Shown: positions 1-6,815, counted from the stretch's first letter. The stretch: DNA of 9,004 nt from CAYUYV01 sp964449455 (GCA_964449455.1 CAYUYV010000170.1:1-9004); one strand, 5' to 3'. Notes: generated from the letters alone by a model not told the origin. Program-made: numbers and translations.

Positions 1-45
1 TCCCTTCACCCGCTCCAGCGCGCCATCCGTCCGTTTCCGGCCCAT
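1..45 (-). CDS. Possible 5' end of a gene running off the left edge
   Basis: An ATG on the minus strand opens a frame of 15 codons that stays open to the window edge, reading MGRKRTDGALERVKG. A purine-rich GGAGGGG lies about 8-10 bases upstream of the ATG and makes a good Shine-Dalgarno. An in-frame ATG at base 69 is an alternative start but has no ribosome binding site. Codons are GC-rich at the third position, like the neighbours. If real, the gene is divergent from the GH43 gene and shares its upstream region. Too little is visible to suggest a function. The short frame could also be chance. Confidence 0.4.
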   Translation of the reverse strand, partial: MGRKRTDGALERVKG

Positions 46-85
46 TTTCCGTTCCCCTCCAAGGCCCATGCCAAGGGCACAATAC

Positions 86-93
86 GGGGGGGG
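86..93. repeat. Run of eight G
   Basis: A G8 homopolymer lies between the two divergent genes. On the minus strand it is a C8 run just upstream of a TATTGT hexamer (79-84) that could serve as a -10 element for the gene starting at 45. A run here would lie in the spacer between -35 and -10 elements, but no convincing -35 is seen. Such runs are also prone to sequencing error. Confidence 0.6.
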
Positions 94-111
94 CGTGCAC
101 CCACTCCCTTT

Positions 112-136
112 TTCCGTGGTGTGATCGTTCCGTGGT
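112..136. repeat. Direct repeat of a 9-base unit, 16-base period
   Basis: TTCCGTGGT occurs at 112-120 and again at 128-136 with 7 bases between. The core CCGTGG appears a third time in inverted orientation (CCACGG) at 182-187. This is upstream of the GH43 gene and upstream of the possible divergent gene at the left edge. Two half-sites on roughly the same DNA face would suit a regulator that binds direct repeats, but no family is recognised. Confidence 0.4.
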
Positions 137-195
137 CCGGCGCCAGCCCGGCCGAAGCGGGCGCGATGGCTGACAAGGGGGCCACGGATCAAGCA

Positions 196-209
196 TGAAC
201 GAAAGTTCA
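196..209. promoter_or_regulatory. Palindrome TGAAC-N4-GTTCA
   Basis: A perfect 5-base dyad (TGAAC, GAAA, GTTCA) lies 53 bases before the GTG start of the GH43 gene. It has the form GAAC-N4-GTTC, the same arrangement as Gram-positive LexA boxes. Alphaproteobacterial LexA instead uses a direct GTTC-N7-GTTC repeat, so an SOS role is not supported. It may be an operator or chance. Confidence 0.3.
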
Positions 210-240
210 GTCGCTTTGGCCGCAGCGCTTCTTATCCTTC

Positions 241-255
241 GAAATCAACGATTTC
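241..255. promoter_or_regulatory. Palindrome GAAATC-N3-GATTTC
   Basis: A perfect 6-base inverted repeat with a 3-base spacer ends 6 bases before the GTG at 262 and 18 bases before the ATG at 274. A protein bound here, or a small hairpin in the mRNA, would sit over the expected ribosome binding region. No clear Shine-Dalgarno is seen for either start, which makes the position noteworthy. Confidence 0.3.
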
Positions 256-261
256 AAAAGT

Positions 262-1365
262 GTGCCGTCGCCCATGAAGCCGAGATATCTGATCCCGGGG
301 ACCTTTTTGTCCTGGCTGTGCCTCTCCGCGGGCAGTCAAGCCTTGGGCGACTCTTCCCTGGCGGATCATTTCGCGCAAATGGATCCGCCGTTTACGGAGT
401 CCGATTGGACGATCCATGATCCGAGCCGTGTGGTGACCGTGGGTGGGCAACAGATGGTCGCCTCCACGGCCCGCGCCCATGAAGACGGCTATGGCTGCGG
501 TCTTGAGATCTGGACACGTGACGGGCCGGAGGCGCCCTGGCAGCCCGGATTCTGCTTGTTCACGCAAACGCCGGCCTGGATCGAACAGGCATTCCAGGAT
601 GTGGAGGGTGCCTTCCTGGCACCAGCCTTTCTTGATGAGCATACTCTCTATTATGCGGTGAGCGACGGTTTCGATCAGGACGGCGCCACCTGTCTTGGCC
701 TTGCACGGGCCGCCGGGTCCGGGAGTGCAATGGCCTGGGAGGATCTGGGGCGCCCTGTGACCTGCACCCGTTCCCGTGCGGATGAGCCGGTTGGCATGGG
801 CGGGCCGGAAGCCGTTGATCCGGCAACGCTCATCACGCCTGAGGGCGAGCGCTATCTCGTGTTCGGGGGCGGCGTGGTGGTGTTGGCCCGGGTCGGTCAG
901 GAGGGCCTGCTGGTGCCGGTCGGTGGGCAGCCGGCGGATGATCCGGCCTATGTCGTTCTTGCCCGCCCGCCGCAAATGCCTGAGGACGGGGAGACCTGGA
1001 TTGAAGCGCCGTTCCTGCATCACCGGGACGGGTTCTATTATTTATTCGTCAATCACTTCATCTGCTGCCGGGACGGCGAGACCACCTACCAGATCCATAT
1101 GGGGCGATCCGAACGCCCCGAGGGGCCCTATCTGACCCGCGATGGCAAGCGCCTTGACCAGGGGCACGGAACCCCTCTGCTCTTTAAGGGCGGTGCCCAT
1201 ATTGGCCCCGGTCAGGCCGGCATTTGGACCGATGGGGACGGGCAGGACTGGCTCACCTTCCACTATTATGATGAGAGCCGGGACGGGCTCCCCTGGATCG
1301 GCGAACGCCGCCTGATCTGGGACGGTGGCTGGCCCCGGGTCGCCCATTATCCGTCAGCGGATTGA
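262..1365 (+). CDS. Secreted glycoside hydrolase family 43-like (arabinanase-type) protein
   Basis: This probably hydrolyses arabinan-type polysaccharide outside the cytoplasm. The GH43 five-bladed propeller signature is visible: IHDPSRVV with the likely general-base Asp53, EAVDPATL with the orienting Asp186, and WIEAPF with the likely general-acid Glu248. These are followed by GFYYLFVNHFICC (257-269), a YxIHMGRS segment and the late GHGTPLL...HIGPGQ block (301-318). Length (367 residues) suits a single catalytic domain with no binding module. Residues 5-29 look like a signal peptide (MKPR, hydrophobic core, cleavage likely after SQA at 25-27). Six cysteines in the mature part could form disulfides. 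The frame can start at GTG 262 or ATG 274; I favour ATG 274 for the signal peptide, and neither has a strong ribosome binding site. The usual WAPD motif near residue 120 appears as LAPA, so substrate or activity may differ from classical endo-arabinanases. It stands alone, with a terminator just downstream. Confidence 0.85.
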   Translation: MPSPMKPRYLIPGTFLSWLCLSAGSQALGDSSLADHFAQMDPPFTESDWTIHDPSRVVTVGGQQMVASTARAHEDGYGCGLEIWTRDGPEAPWQPGFCLFTQTPAWIEQAFQDVEGAFLAPAFLDEHTLYYAVSDGFDQDGATCLGLARAAGSGSAMAWEDLGRPVTCTRSRADEPVGMGGPEAVDPATLITPEGERYLVFGGGVVVLARVGQEGLLVPVGGQPADDPAYVVLARPPQMPEDGETWIEAPFLHHRDGFYYLFVNHFICCRDGETTYQIHMGRSERPEGPYLTRDGKRLDQGHGTPLLFKGGAHIGPGQAGIWTDGDGQDWLTFHYYDESRDGLPWIGERRLIWDGGWPRVAHYPSAD

Positions 1366-1423
1366 GAGCGTTCGGCACCCGCCACGTCATTCAGCACAGT
1401 CTGACCGCAACGCTGAGCCACAA

Positions 1424-1454
1424 AAAAAGCCGCGGGAAACACCCGCGGCTTTTT
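1424..1454. terminator. Bidirectional rho-independent terminator
   Basis: GCCGCGGG (1429-1436) and CCCGCGGC (1442-1449) form a perfect 8-base GC-rich stem around an AAACA loop. The stem is flanked by an A run on the left and TTTTT on the right, so it works in both directions. It lies between two convergent genes: about 60 bases after the GH43 stop and about 25 bases after the stop of the 640-residue gene. Confidence 0.93.
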
Positions 1455-1476
1455 CCGTATCGCCAGAAGCGATCCC

Positions 1477-3399
1477 TTATTCGAGAACGACTTCCATCTC
1501 CTCGGCATCGGAGGCCGTGTTGGAGATGAGCGGGTCCACCCGGTAGGGTCGCTCTTCGGAAATCGGGGCAACGTCGTAACCAAGGGCCAGGAAGATCTCG
1601 CGGTATTTCGGCTCGAAGCGGCCAATATTGATCCGCCCATCGTCCGGCGAACGCATGTCGAACCGGTCTGCCCGGTTGCGGGCCATCACGGTCATGCCGG
1701 CGAGATCCACTGGATTTTCCGTGGGCATGTCGAGGCGATACATGATCGTCCGCTGAAGGAGCATTTCGGAGTGACCCGTATTGTCGAAGGCCACGACGGA
1801 GCCTTTGAGGACATTCGGCGTCAGCGCGTTCCGGTTCGCCCCTTCAAGATACAGGGTCCGGATCCGGCGGGCATTGCCAACCTTGTACTCTTCAGGACCC
1901 TCAACCTCGAACATCTTCCACAGCGCGTCGCGAAGGGCCACGGCTTCCGCTTCATAGCGGGACTCTTCACCGTCCTGGCTTTCCTCGTGAGGCCCATTCA
2001 GGCCGGGGAGATAGCCGTAGAGCGAGTGGTTTTTGAGATCCGGATCCTCGAACACGGAAGACCGGGCCGCGCGTCCGGTGAAGTCCGTCCGCAACTCCGC
2101 TTCCATGCGGGTCTGATCCGCATAGTGACGCTCGTAAACGACCAGATCCTGTCCCGTCGAACGCGCTTCACCTTCAGCGGTGCGCCGGATGTCTTGGGCC
2201 CGCCGCTTCTTGGCCAGTTCCAGTTCGGAGTCACAGGACTTGAGATACTCCGTCAGGGTCTTGAGCACGAAGTCTTCGGACAGGTCCTTCAGATATTCCG
2301 AAATGGTTTGCTCGGAGCGGTTCCACATTTTCGGTGCGTTGCTCATCAGTTTCTGAAGAGCAAGGATCGCGACCCGCGCATTATACGGATCATTGACCTT
2401 TAGGCCCGGATCCTGCGGACCGAACAGAAGGACATAGGAGTCATATCCCTGGTCGAGCAGATAGCCGCGGTAATATTCCTCGTAACGCTGGCGCAGGCCC
2501 GGGCCCGTCGCCGCAAAGTTGCTGCGATAGTTCTCGGTCTGAAGATCCACATTCCAGCCTTCGAAATACTCGACCTCGACCGGGCCACGCAGGTCGCCAG
2601 CCCGCACCACAAACACACCGCGTTTGAAATACGGATTGTCGAACACATAGGACTGGTAGACGGCGCCCGCGAAGGGGGCGACTTCATCGTCCTTATACGG
2701 TTTTTTCGGATCATCCTGACCCGTCGCAAGGCGGATCGAATGGTACACCAGGTCGCCCGTTCCGGCACCGGAATAGAGCATGGTCTGAAGGATGCCCGGG
2801 CGCTCCTTGATCCATTTCACAGGCACGGGGGCATCAAGAAACCCGGTGTCTTCCATGAAGTCGTGGATCAGGGCGAGCCGGCGGCCCCGCGGCGCGCGGT
2901 AAAGGCGGTCCCCTTCCTTTGCATCCATGAGGCGGCGAAGCTGGTGCACGACGGAGCGACGCTTGAGGCGCTGTTCCGTATCCAGCAGCAGCTCGCGGAA
3001 GGTCGCCTTTGCGTCTTTGCCGTCATCGGACGCATCCGAATCGTTCAAGGCCGCGCGGGCTTCTTCCAGCTTCTTGGCATAGTGCTGACGCATCAGGGAA
3101 ACGACACCACCCAGGGTGTAAAAGCCTTCCTTCTCGATCTTGTCGAGGGCCTTTTGCACCTTGATCCGCTGCTCAAATTCCTTCGCCTGTCCGGACGCCG
3201 ACTGGAACCAGCCGAGCGAGTCCTCGCCAGTGACGAAAAGGCAGACCCGGCTGGAGCCATGTTGAAAGGCGTCCCAGAGGGGGCCGATATGATTCGTCGC
3301 CTGGGCGGCGCGCTTTGCAGCATCCCGAACGGCGTCGAAGCGGCCTTTAGGCTCTCCGGGACCGTTCGACGACGGGTCGTGATTCATTTGATCGCCCAT
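1477..3399 (-). CDS. Uncharacterised 640-residue soluble protein
   Basis: I do not recognise this protein. It has no signal peptide, no membrane segment and only two cysteines (53 and 389), so it is probably cytoplasmic. Residues 1-20 are polar and likely disordered. Residues 70-165 are rich in K, E, R and A and look helical, possibly coiled coil, with an acidic linker at 119-130. Residues 240-345 look like a mixed alpha/beta core (YVFDNPYFKRGVFVVRAGDL and following, aromatic-rich). Residues 360-415 are charged helices, 465-485 an acidic linker, and 505-610 another strand-rich block. No Walker, kinase, nuclease or protease motif stands out. The start at 3399 has a weak GAGAG-type ribosome site; Met5 is an alternative. 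Codon use matches the neighbours. It follows the prkA-yeaH-spoVR group on the same strand after a 318-base gap with an operator-like repeat, so it may be separately controlled. Confidence 0.88.
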   Translation of the reverse strand: MGDQMNHDPSSNGPGEPKGRFDAVRDAAKRAAQATNHIGPLWDAFQHGSSRVCLFVTGEDSLGWFQSASGQAKEFEQRIKVQKALDKIEKEGFYTLGGVVSLMRQHYAKKLEEARAALNDSDASDDGKDAKATFRELLLDTEQRLKRRSVVHQLRRLMDAKEGDRLYRAPRGRRLALIHDFMEDTGFLDAPVPVKWIKERPGILQTMLYSGAGTGDLVYHSIRLATGQDDPKKPYKDDEVAPFAGAVYQSYVFDNPYFKRGVFVVRAGDLRGPVEVEYFEGWNVDLQTENYRSNFAATGPGLRQRYEEYYRGYLLDQGYDSYVLLFGPQDPGLKVNDPYNARVAILALQKLMSNAPKMWNRSEQTISEYLKDLSEDFVLKTLTEYLKSCDSELELAKKRRAQDIRRTAEGEARSTGQDLVVYERHYADQTRMEAELRTDFTGRAARSSVFEDPDLKNHSLYGYLPGLNGPHEESQDGEESRYEAEAVALRDALWKMFEVEGPEEYKVGNARRIRTLYLEGANRNALTPNVLKGSVVAFDNTGHSEMLLQRTIMYRLDMPTENPVDLAGMTVMARNRADRFDMRSPDDGRINIGRFEPKYREIFLALGYDVAPISEERPYRVDPLISNTASDAEEMEVVLE

Positions 3400-3471
3400 G
3401 GCACATCCGCTCTCTAGCCATCATTCCGAAAGGGCCCGTATCGGCCAAAAAAACAGCCTATCGGACGGTGC

Positions 3472-3508
3472 AGACATGGCGATTCGGTGTCGCAACCTCG
3501 CCATGTCT
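3472..3508. promoter_or_regulatory. Perfect 11-base inverted repeat, possible operator
   Basis: AGACATGGCGA (3472-3482) and TCGCCATGTCT (3498-3508) are exact reverse complements separated by 15 bases. The inner edge is 73 bases from the start codon of the 640-residue gene on the minus strand. No T run follows directly on either strand, so it is not a normal terminator. The two arms lie about 26 bases apart centre to centre, which would suit two dimers or one large operator. As RNA it could form an 11-pair stem with a 15-base loop. Confidence 0.55.
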
Positions 3509-3609
3509 TGTGTCGTGGTCGGACCCACGTCCCCCACAGTCATCTTTAACCTTTACCACAAACCGCGGCTGTAGGGGACTCCCTTCCACAGGGCATCCCA
3601 GCGCAGCCT

Positions 3610-3650
3610 GTCAAATGCGGCATCGCATTTCGAAAATGGGGCAATTTTGA
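3610..3650. repeat. Nested short hairpins after the small membrane gene
   Basis: AAATGCG (3613-3619) and CGCATTT (3624-3630) form a 7-base stem with a GCAT loop. Next to it AAAAT and ATTTT (3633-3647) can pair, and GTCAAA at 3610-3615 can pair with TTTGAC further right. The cluster lies about 90 bases past the stop of the 69-residue gene on the minus strand. It lacks a T run, so at best it is a weak terminator or an RNA-processing or stability structure. Confidence 0.3.
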
Positions 3651-3717
3651 CCGGAAGGGAAGGGCGGCGTGTCCCATGGCGGCACAGGCCTGGTGAAAGC
3701 CCGGGCAGAATGGGTGG

Positions 3718-3927
3718 TCAGAAGCGAGTCCGGCCTGTCTCGACACCGGCAAGGTTCACAAGATGCACCGCGAAAAGCAGGCCCACCACGACGCACAGAA
3801 TGAGAACGGTCATCCAGGGAATAAGGCGCACCCGATTGGGGTCTGGCGCCTGTTCGGACCGCCACCAGGCGAAAACGCCGATCAGCCCTGACGTGGCCAG
3901 TCCGATCAGTGTGCCCGTCCAGTCCAT
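3718..3927 (-). CDS. Small two-helix membrane protein
   Basis: A 69-residue protein with two predicted membrane helices, at about residues 5-22 (TGTLIGLATSGLIGVFAWW region) and 36-60 (IPWMTVLILCVVVGLLFAVH region). A short polar loop with Arg23, Arg32 and Arg34 joins them, and the tail is basic (ETGRTRF). It has no catalytic motif and I cannot name a family. The ATG has a GAGGG Shine-Dalgarno 4-5 bases upstream, and the gene begins 30 bases after the spoVR stop. Both points argue for translation as the fourth gene of the prkA-yeaH-spoVR operon. It could anchor or signal to the trio at the inner membrane, but that is inference from position only. Other frames over this stretch have implausible composition. 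Confidence 0.75.
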   Translation of the reverse strand: MDWTGTLIGLATSGLIGVFAWWRSEQAPDPNRVRLIPWMTVLILCVVVGLLFAVHLVNLAGVETGRTRF

Positions 3928-3957
3928 TGCGCCCTCATGCCGTTCACCGCTTGGGGC

Positions 3958-5466
3958 TTATATGGCATCGACGGCTTTCAGTTCCACACCGTGCCCCCAG
4001 AGGCGGCGCAGCATGGCCATGGTTTGGTCGAGCCCTTTTTGGGTCAGGGGCACGCCTTTGTGGCGGGTGTGCTCAAGGCGCAGGACACGGTCGCCGCGCA
4101 GATTGGCTTCGACCACCTGAATATTGGGCTCCAGCCGCCCGATATCATACATGGCTGCCAATGCGGCGCGGACCTCGGTATAGCCGCGCTCATCATGGAT
4201 GGCCGCGACTTCGTAATAGGGCGCGCCGTCCGAGTCGCTGAGTTGGAAGAGCCGTAGCTCCCGCATCAGATGCGGGGAGAGATATTGGAGAATGAAGCTC
4301 TCGTCGCGGAAATTGGCCCAGGCATGGCGGAGCACGCCCCGCCAGTCCCCCCGGCCGGCAAAATCCGGAAACCAGTGGCGATCCTCATCCGTCGGGTCTT
4401 CGCACATGCGCCGGATATCGCTCATCATGGCAAAGCCAAGAGCATAAGGATTGAAGCCCCGATAGCGCGGATCATCAAAGCCCGGTTGGAATACGACCTG
4501 GGCATGGGAGTGGAGGACCTCCAGCATGGAGCCCTCGCTGAGCCGTCCTTGATCATACAGAGCTGACAGGACGTAGTGGTGAACGAAGGTGGCACAGCCC
4601 TCATTCATCATCTTGGTCTGCTTCATCGGATAAAAATACTGGGCGACATTGCGCACGATGCGCAGGATCTCCCGCTGCCAGGGCCGCAAGACTGGGCTGT
4701 GCTTTTCCAGGAAATAGAGGAGATTTTCCTCCGGAAGCTGCATTTTCTGGCGATCTTCCGCGGCCAGATCCGACAGGCTTGTCCCGTCTGTTCCGTGATC
4801 GGGCTCGGCTTCTTCGGGCATCTGCTGGGGCAGGGTGCGCCACAGATCGTTAAAGGTCTCCCGGTCATGGGCCAGGCGCCGGCGGATTTTCTCCAGGCGC
4901 TCCTCATCGGACAGGCGGGGCGGGCGGGCATAACGGAACACGCCCTGATCCATCAGAGCATGGGCGGCATCCACGATGGCCTCGACCGCGTCCTGCCCAT
5001 ACTCTTCCTCACACCGCGCAATATAGCTCCGTGCGAAATTCAAATAGTCGAGAATGGCCTCGGCATCCGTCCATTGCTGGAACAGGTAGTTGTTCTTGAA
5101 AAAGTGGTTATGGCCGAGCCCCGCATGCGCCATGACCAGCGTTTGCATGGTCATGGTATTCTCTTCCATCAGAAAATTGATACACGGATTGGAATTGATC
5201 ACGATCTCATAGGCGAGCGCGGTATAGCCCTTCTGATACAGCGTGTGTTCCCGGGCAAAGATCTTGCCGAAGGACCAGTGAGGATACATCAGCGGCATGC
5301 CATGGGAGGAATAGGCATCCAGCATCTGTTCGCTGGAGATGATCTCGATCTGGTTGGGATAAAGATCAAGGCCCAGATCGGTGATGCCGATCTCCTCAAT
5401 GGCGTCATAGACGCGCTTCAGGGTCTCAAAGTCCCAGTCATTATCCGTGAACAGAAGCGATGTCAT
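3958..5466 (-). CDS. spoVR: SpoVR family protein (YcgB-like)
   Basis: A full-length member (502 residues, E. coli YcgB about 510). Family signatures run in order: YPNQIEIISSEQMLDAYSS (36-54), YPHWSFGK (61-68), YEIVINSNPCINFLMEENT (86-104), MAHAGLGHNHFFKNN (112-126), ENLLYFLEK (247-255), WQREILRIVRNVAQYFYP (263-280), MNEGCATFVHH (287-297), NPYALGFAM (339-347) and EPNIQVVEANLRGDR (446-460). The Asp/Glu/His-rich motifs resemble a metal site, but no activity is established for the family. SpoVR was named for a Bacillus sporulation cortex role; in non-sporulating bacteria it travels with PrkA and YeaH. Compared with E. coli NEGWATFWH, the Trp is Cys291 here. Residues 181-245 form a variable charged linker. 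Its ATG overlaps the yeaH stop (ATGA, 5463-5466), implying coupled translation. Confidence 0.97.
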   Translation of the reverse strand: MTSLLFTDNDWDFETLKRVYDAIEEIGITDLGLDLYPNQIEIISSEQMLDAYSSHGMPLMYPHWSFGKIFAREHTLYQKGYTALAYEIVINSNPCINFLMEENTMTMQTLVMAHAGLGHNHFFKNNYLFQQWTDAEAILDYLNFARSYIARCEEEYGQDAVEAIVDAAHALMDQGVFRYARPPRLSDEERLEKIRRRLAHDRETFNDLWRTLPQQMPEEAEPDHGTDGTSLSDLAAEDRQKMQLPEENLLYFLEKHSPVLRPWQREILRIVRNVAQYFYPMKQTKMMNEGCATFVHHYVLSALYDQGRLSEGSMLEVLHSHAQVVFQPGFDDPRYRGFNPYALGFAMMSDIRRMCEDPTDEDRHWFPDFAGRGDWRGVLRHAWANFRDESFILQYLSPHLMRELRLFQLSDSDGAPYYEVAAIHDERGYTEVRAALAAMYDIGRLEPNIQVVEANLRGDRVLRLEHTRHKGVPLTQKGLDQTMAMLRRLWGHGVELKAVDAI

Positions 5467-6815
5467 GGCGCCTCTCCCGGCATCGCCGCGGCGGGCGCCG
5501 TGGCGGTCTGGGCACCGCGCGGAGTGAAGAGGGCCCGAAACACAGGGAACACATCTTCCGGTCTCGCAATGCGCTTCATGGCGAAATGGGACCAGCCCTC
5601 ATGGACTTGGCGATAGGCACGCCACAGCTCCGCCCCGGTCTCCTCATCCGCGAAGACCTCAAGTTCCCGTTCATCCAGGATCTCAATATAGGCGTAATGG
5701 CGTACCTTAGGCAGAATATCCGTGTTCAACAGCTCGACGCACCGCGCCGCATCGCCGGACTGGGTATAGCCGTCGGAGGCCTGGGCCGCATAGACGTTCC
5801 ACAGCGCAGGATCATAGCGGTCCGCCCAGACCTTGAGCATCTCGTTGAGCGCGGTGGAGACCACGGTGCCACCGGATTGGCGGGCATAAAAAAAGGTCTC
5901 CTCATCCACCTCCTGGGCCTCATGGGTGTGGCGGATGAACACGATGTCAAGGCGCTCATAGCGGCGTTTCAGGAACAGGTGCAGCAGCATGAAGAACCGC
6001 TTGGCCAAGTCCTTTTCCCGCTCGCCCATGGAGCCCGAGACATCCATCAGACAGAACATGACGGCCCGCGTGACCGGCATGTGGAATTGCTCAAGGGCAT
6101 TATACTGAACATCAATGGGATCAATGAAGGGGATCCAGCGGCGCCGGGCCTCAAGCTGCTCCAGCTCCGCGATCAGCCGGCGCCGTTCCGCATGATCCGC
6201 CTCGTCCGCATCGGCCTTTGATTCCAGGGCGAAGAGACGGGCTTTCAATGCCTCCACATCCTCCGCCTGGGGACGGCCAAGGGCAATGCGGCGACCATAG
6301 GCCCGGCGCATGGTGCGAATGAGATTGAGCTGGCTTGGCGTGCCCGTGGGCGCTAGGCCCGCCCGGCGCCATACGGGCCTTGTCAGGTCGGGGTTCGCCG
6401 TGTCCGCAAGATTGGGCAGCTCCAGCCCATCAAAGGCGATATCCAGGATCTCGTCCCGGGACAGGGTGAAGGAGAAATCGTCCTCCCCCTCGCCCTGGTC
6501 CGAGGCCCCCTTTCCGCCGGAGCCCTGGCCTCCTTGGGGTTTGCGCAGGCGGTCGCCCACGTCGAACTCCTTGTTGCCGGGGTGCACCGTATCCTGAACG
6601 CCGCCCTTCGAGGACAGCGAGAAGCGCGGCTCGGCGGTGCCTTTGGCGGGCAGGGTCACGTTCTGGGACTTGTCGAAATCCTTCAGGGAGCGGCCCTTCA
6701 TGGCCTCCTGAACGGCTGATTTGATCTGGGCACGGGCCCGGCGCAAAAAGCGTTGGCGGTTGGCAAGGCTCTTGCCCTTTGGGTTCAGCCGCCGATCAAT
6801 GAAATGGGTGCCCAT
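5463..6815 (-). CDS. yeaH: YeaH/YhbH family (DUF444) von Willebrand A-like protein
   Basis: A 450-residue member of the DUF444 family, partner of PrkA. The N-terminus is typical (IDRRLNPKGKSLANRQRFLRR, 6-26), followed by a Gly-rich linker (95-110), the FTLSRDEILDIAFDGLELPNL segment (116-136), a coiled helical stretch (185-226) and IPFIDPIDVQYN. The C-terminal half is a von Willebrand A-like fold with the metal-site motif DVSGSMGEREKD (258-269), QSGGTVVST (313-321) with Thr317 as a likely further ligand, and QASDGYTQSGD (345-355) with Asp348. E. coli YeaH has SDGDNW at the last site, so the residues after SDG differ here. The alanine- and proline-rich tail after 435 looks disordered. The start has an AAAGG Shine-Dalgarno about 8 bases upstream. 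It lies 106 bases after prkA and overlaps spoVR by 4 bases. In E. coli the pair is induced by nitrogen limitation and stationary phase. Confidence 0.97.
   Translation of the reverse strand: MGTHFIDRRLNPKGKSLANRQRFLRRARAQIKSAVQEAMKGRSLKDFDKSQNVTLPAKGTAEPRFSLSSKGGVQDTVHPGNKEFDVGDRLRKPQGGQGSGGKGASDQGEGEDDFSFTLSRDEILDIAFDGLELPNLADTANPDLTRPVWRRAGLAPTGTPSQLNLIRTMRRAYGRRIALGRPQAEDVEALKARLFALESKADADEADHAERRRLIAELEQLEARRRWIPFIDPIDVQYNALEQFHMPVTRAVMFCLMDVSGSMGEREKDLAKRFFMLLHLFLKRRYERLDIVFIRHTHEAQEVDEETFFYARQSGGTVVSTALNEMLKVWADRYDPALWNVYAAQASDGYTQSGDAARCVELLNTDILPKVRHYAYIEILDERELEVFADEETGAELWRAYRQVHEGWSHFAMKRIARPEDVFPVFRALFTPRGAQTATAPAAAMPGEAP

Larger units (their letters stand above)
3400..3717. other. 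Intergenic region upstream of the 640-residue gene
   Basis: This 318-base stretch contains no frame I trust. It holds the perfect 11-base inverted repeat at 3472-3508, a 7-base hairpin at 3613-3630, and a T7 run (minus strand) about 45-55 bases before the start of the 640-residue gene. I could not identify a convincing -35/-10 pair. Its length and dyads suggest a promoter and regulatory region, which would make the downstream gene at least partly independent of the operon upstream. Confidence 0.55.

Noticed and set aside
196..209. LexA box
   Set aside because: The GAAC-N4-GTTC form fits Gram-positive LexA, not the direct-repeat box expected in alphaproteobacteria, and the gene downstream is a glycosidase-like protein.
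232..1023. Long minus-strand frame of 263 codons opposite the GH43 gene
   Set aside because: It is a high-GC antisense shadow; its composition (many Arg, Pro, His) is not protein-like and the GH43 frame explains the stretch.
3613..3630. Hairpin as a terminator of the prkA operon
   Set aside because: The stem is only 7 bases with A/T at the base and no T run follows, so a canonical rho-independent terminator is not supported.
3546..3752. Minus-strand frame of 68 codons in the intergenic region
   Set aside because: It overlaps the small membrane gene in another frame, is rich in Pro, Cys and His without pattern, and has no good ribosome binding site.
4576..5616. Plus-strand frame of 346 codons across spoVR and the end of yeaH
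   Set aside because: It runs antisense to two strongly conserved genes and mirrors their codon periodicity. No ribosome binding site or family motif supports it.
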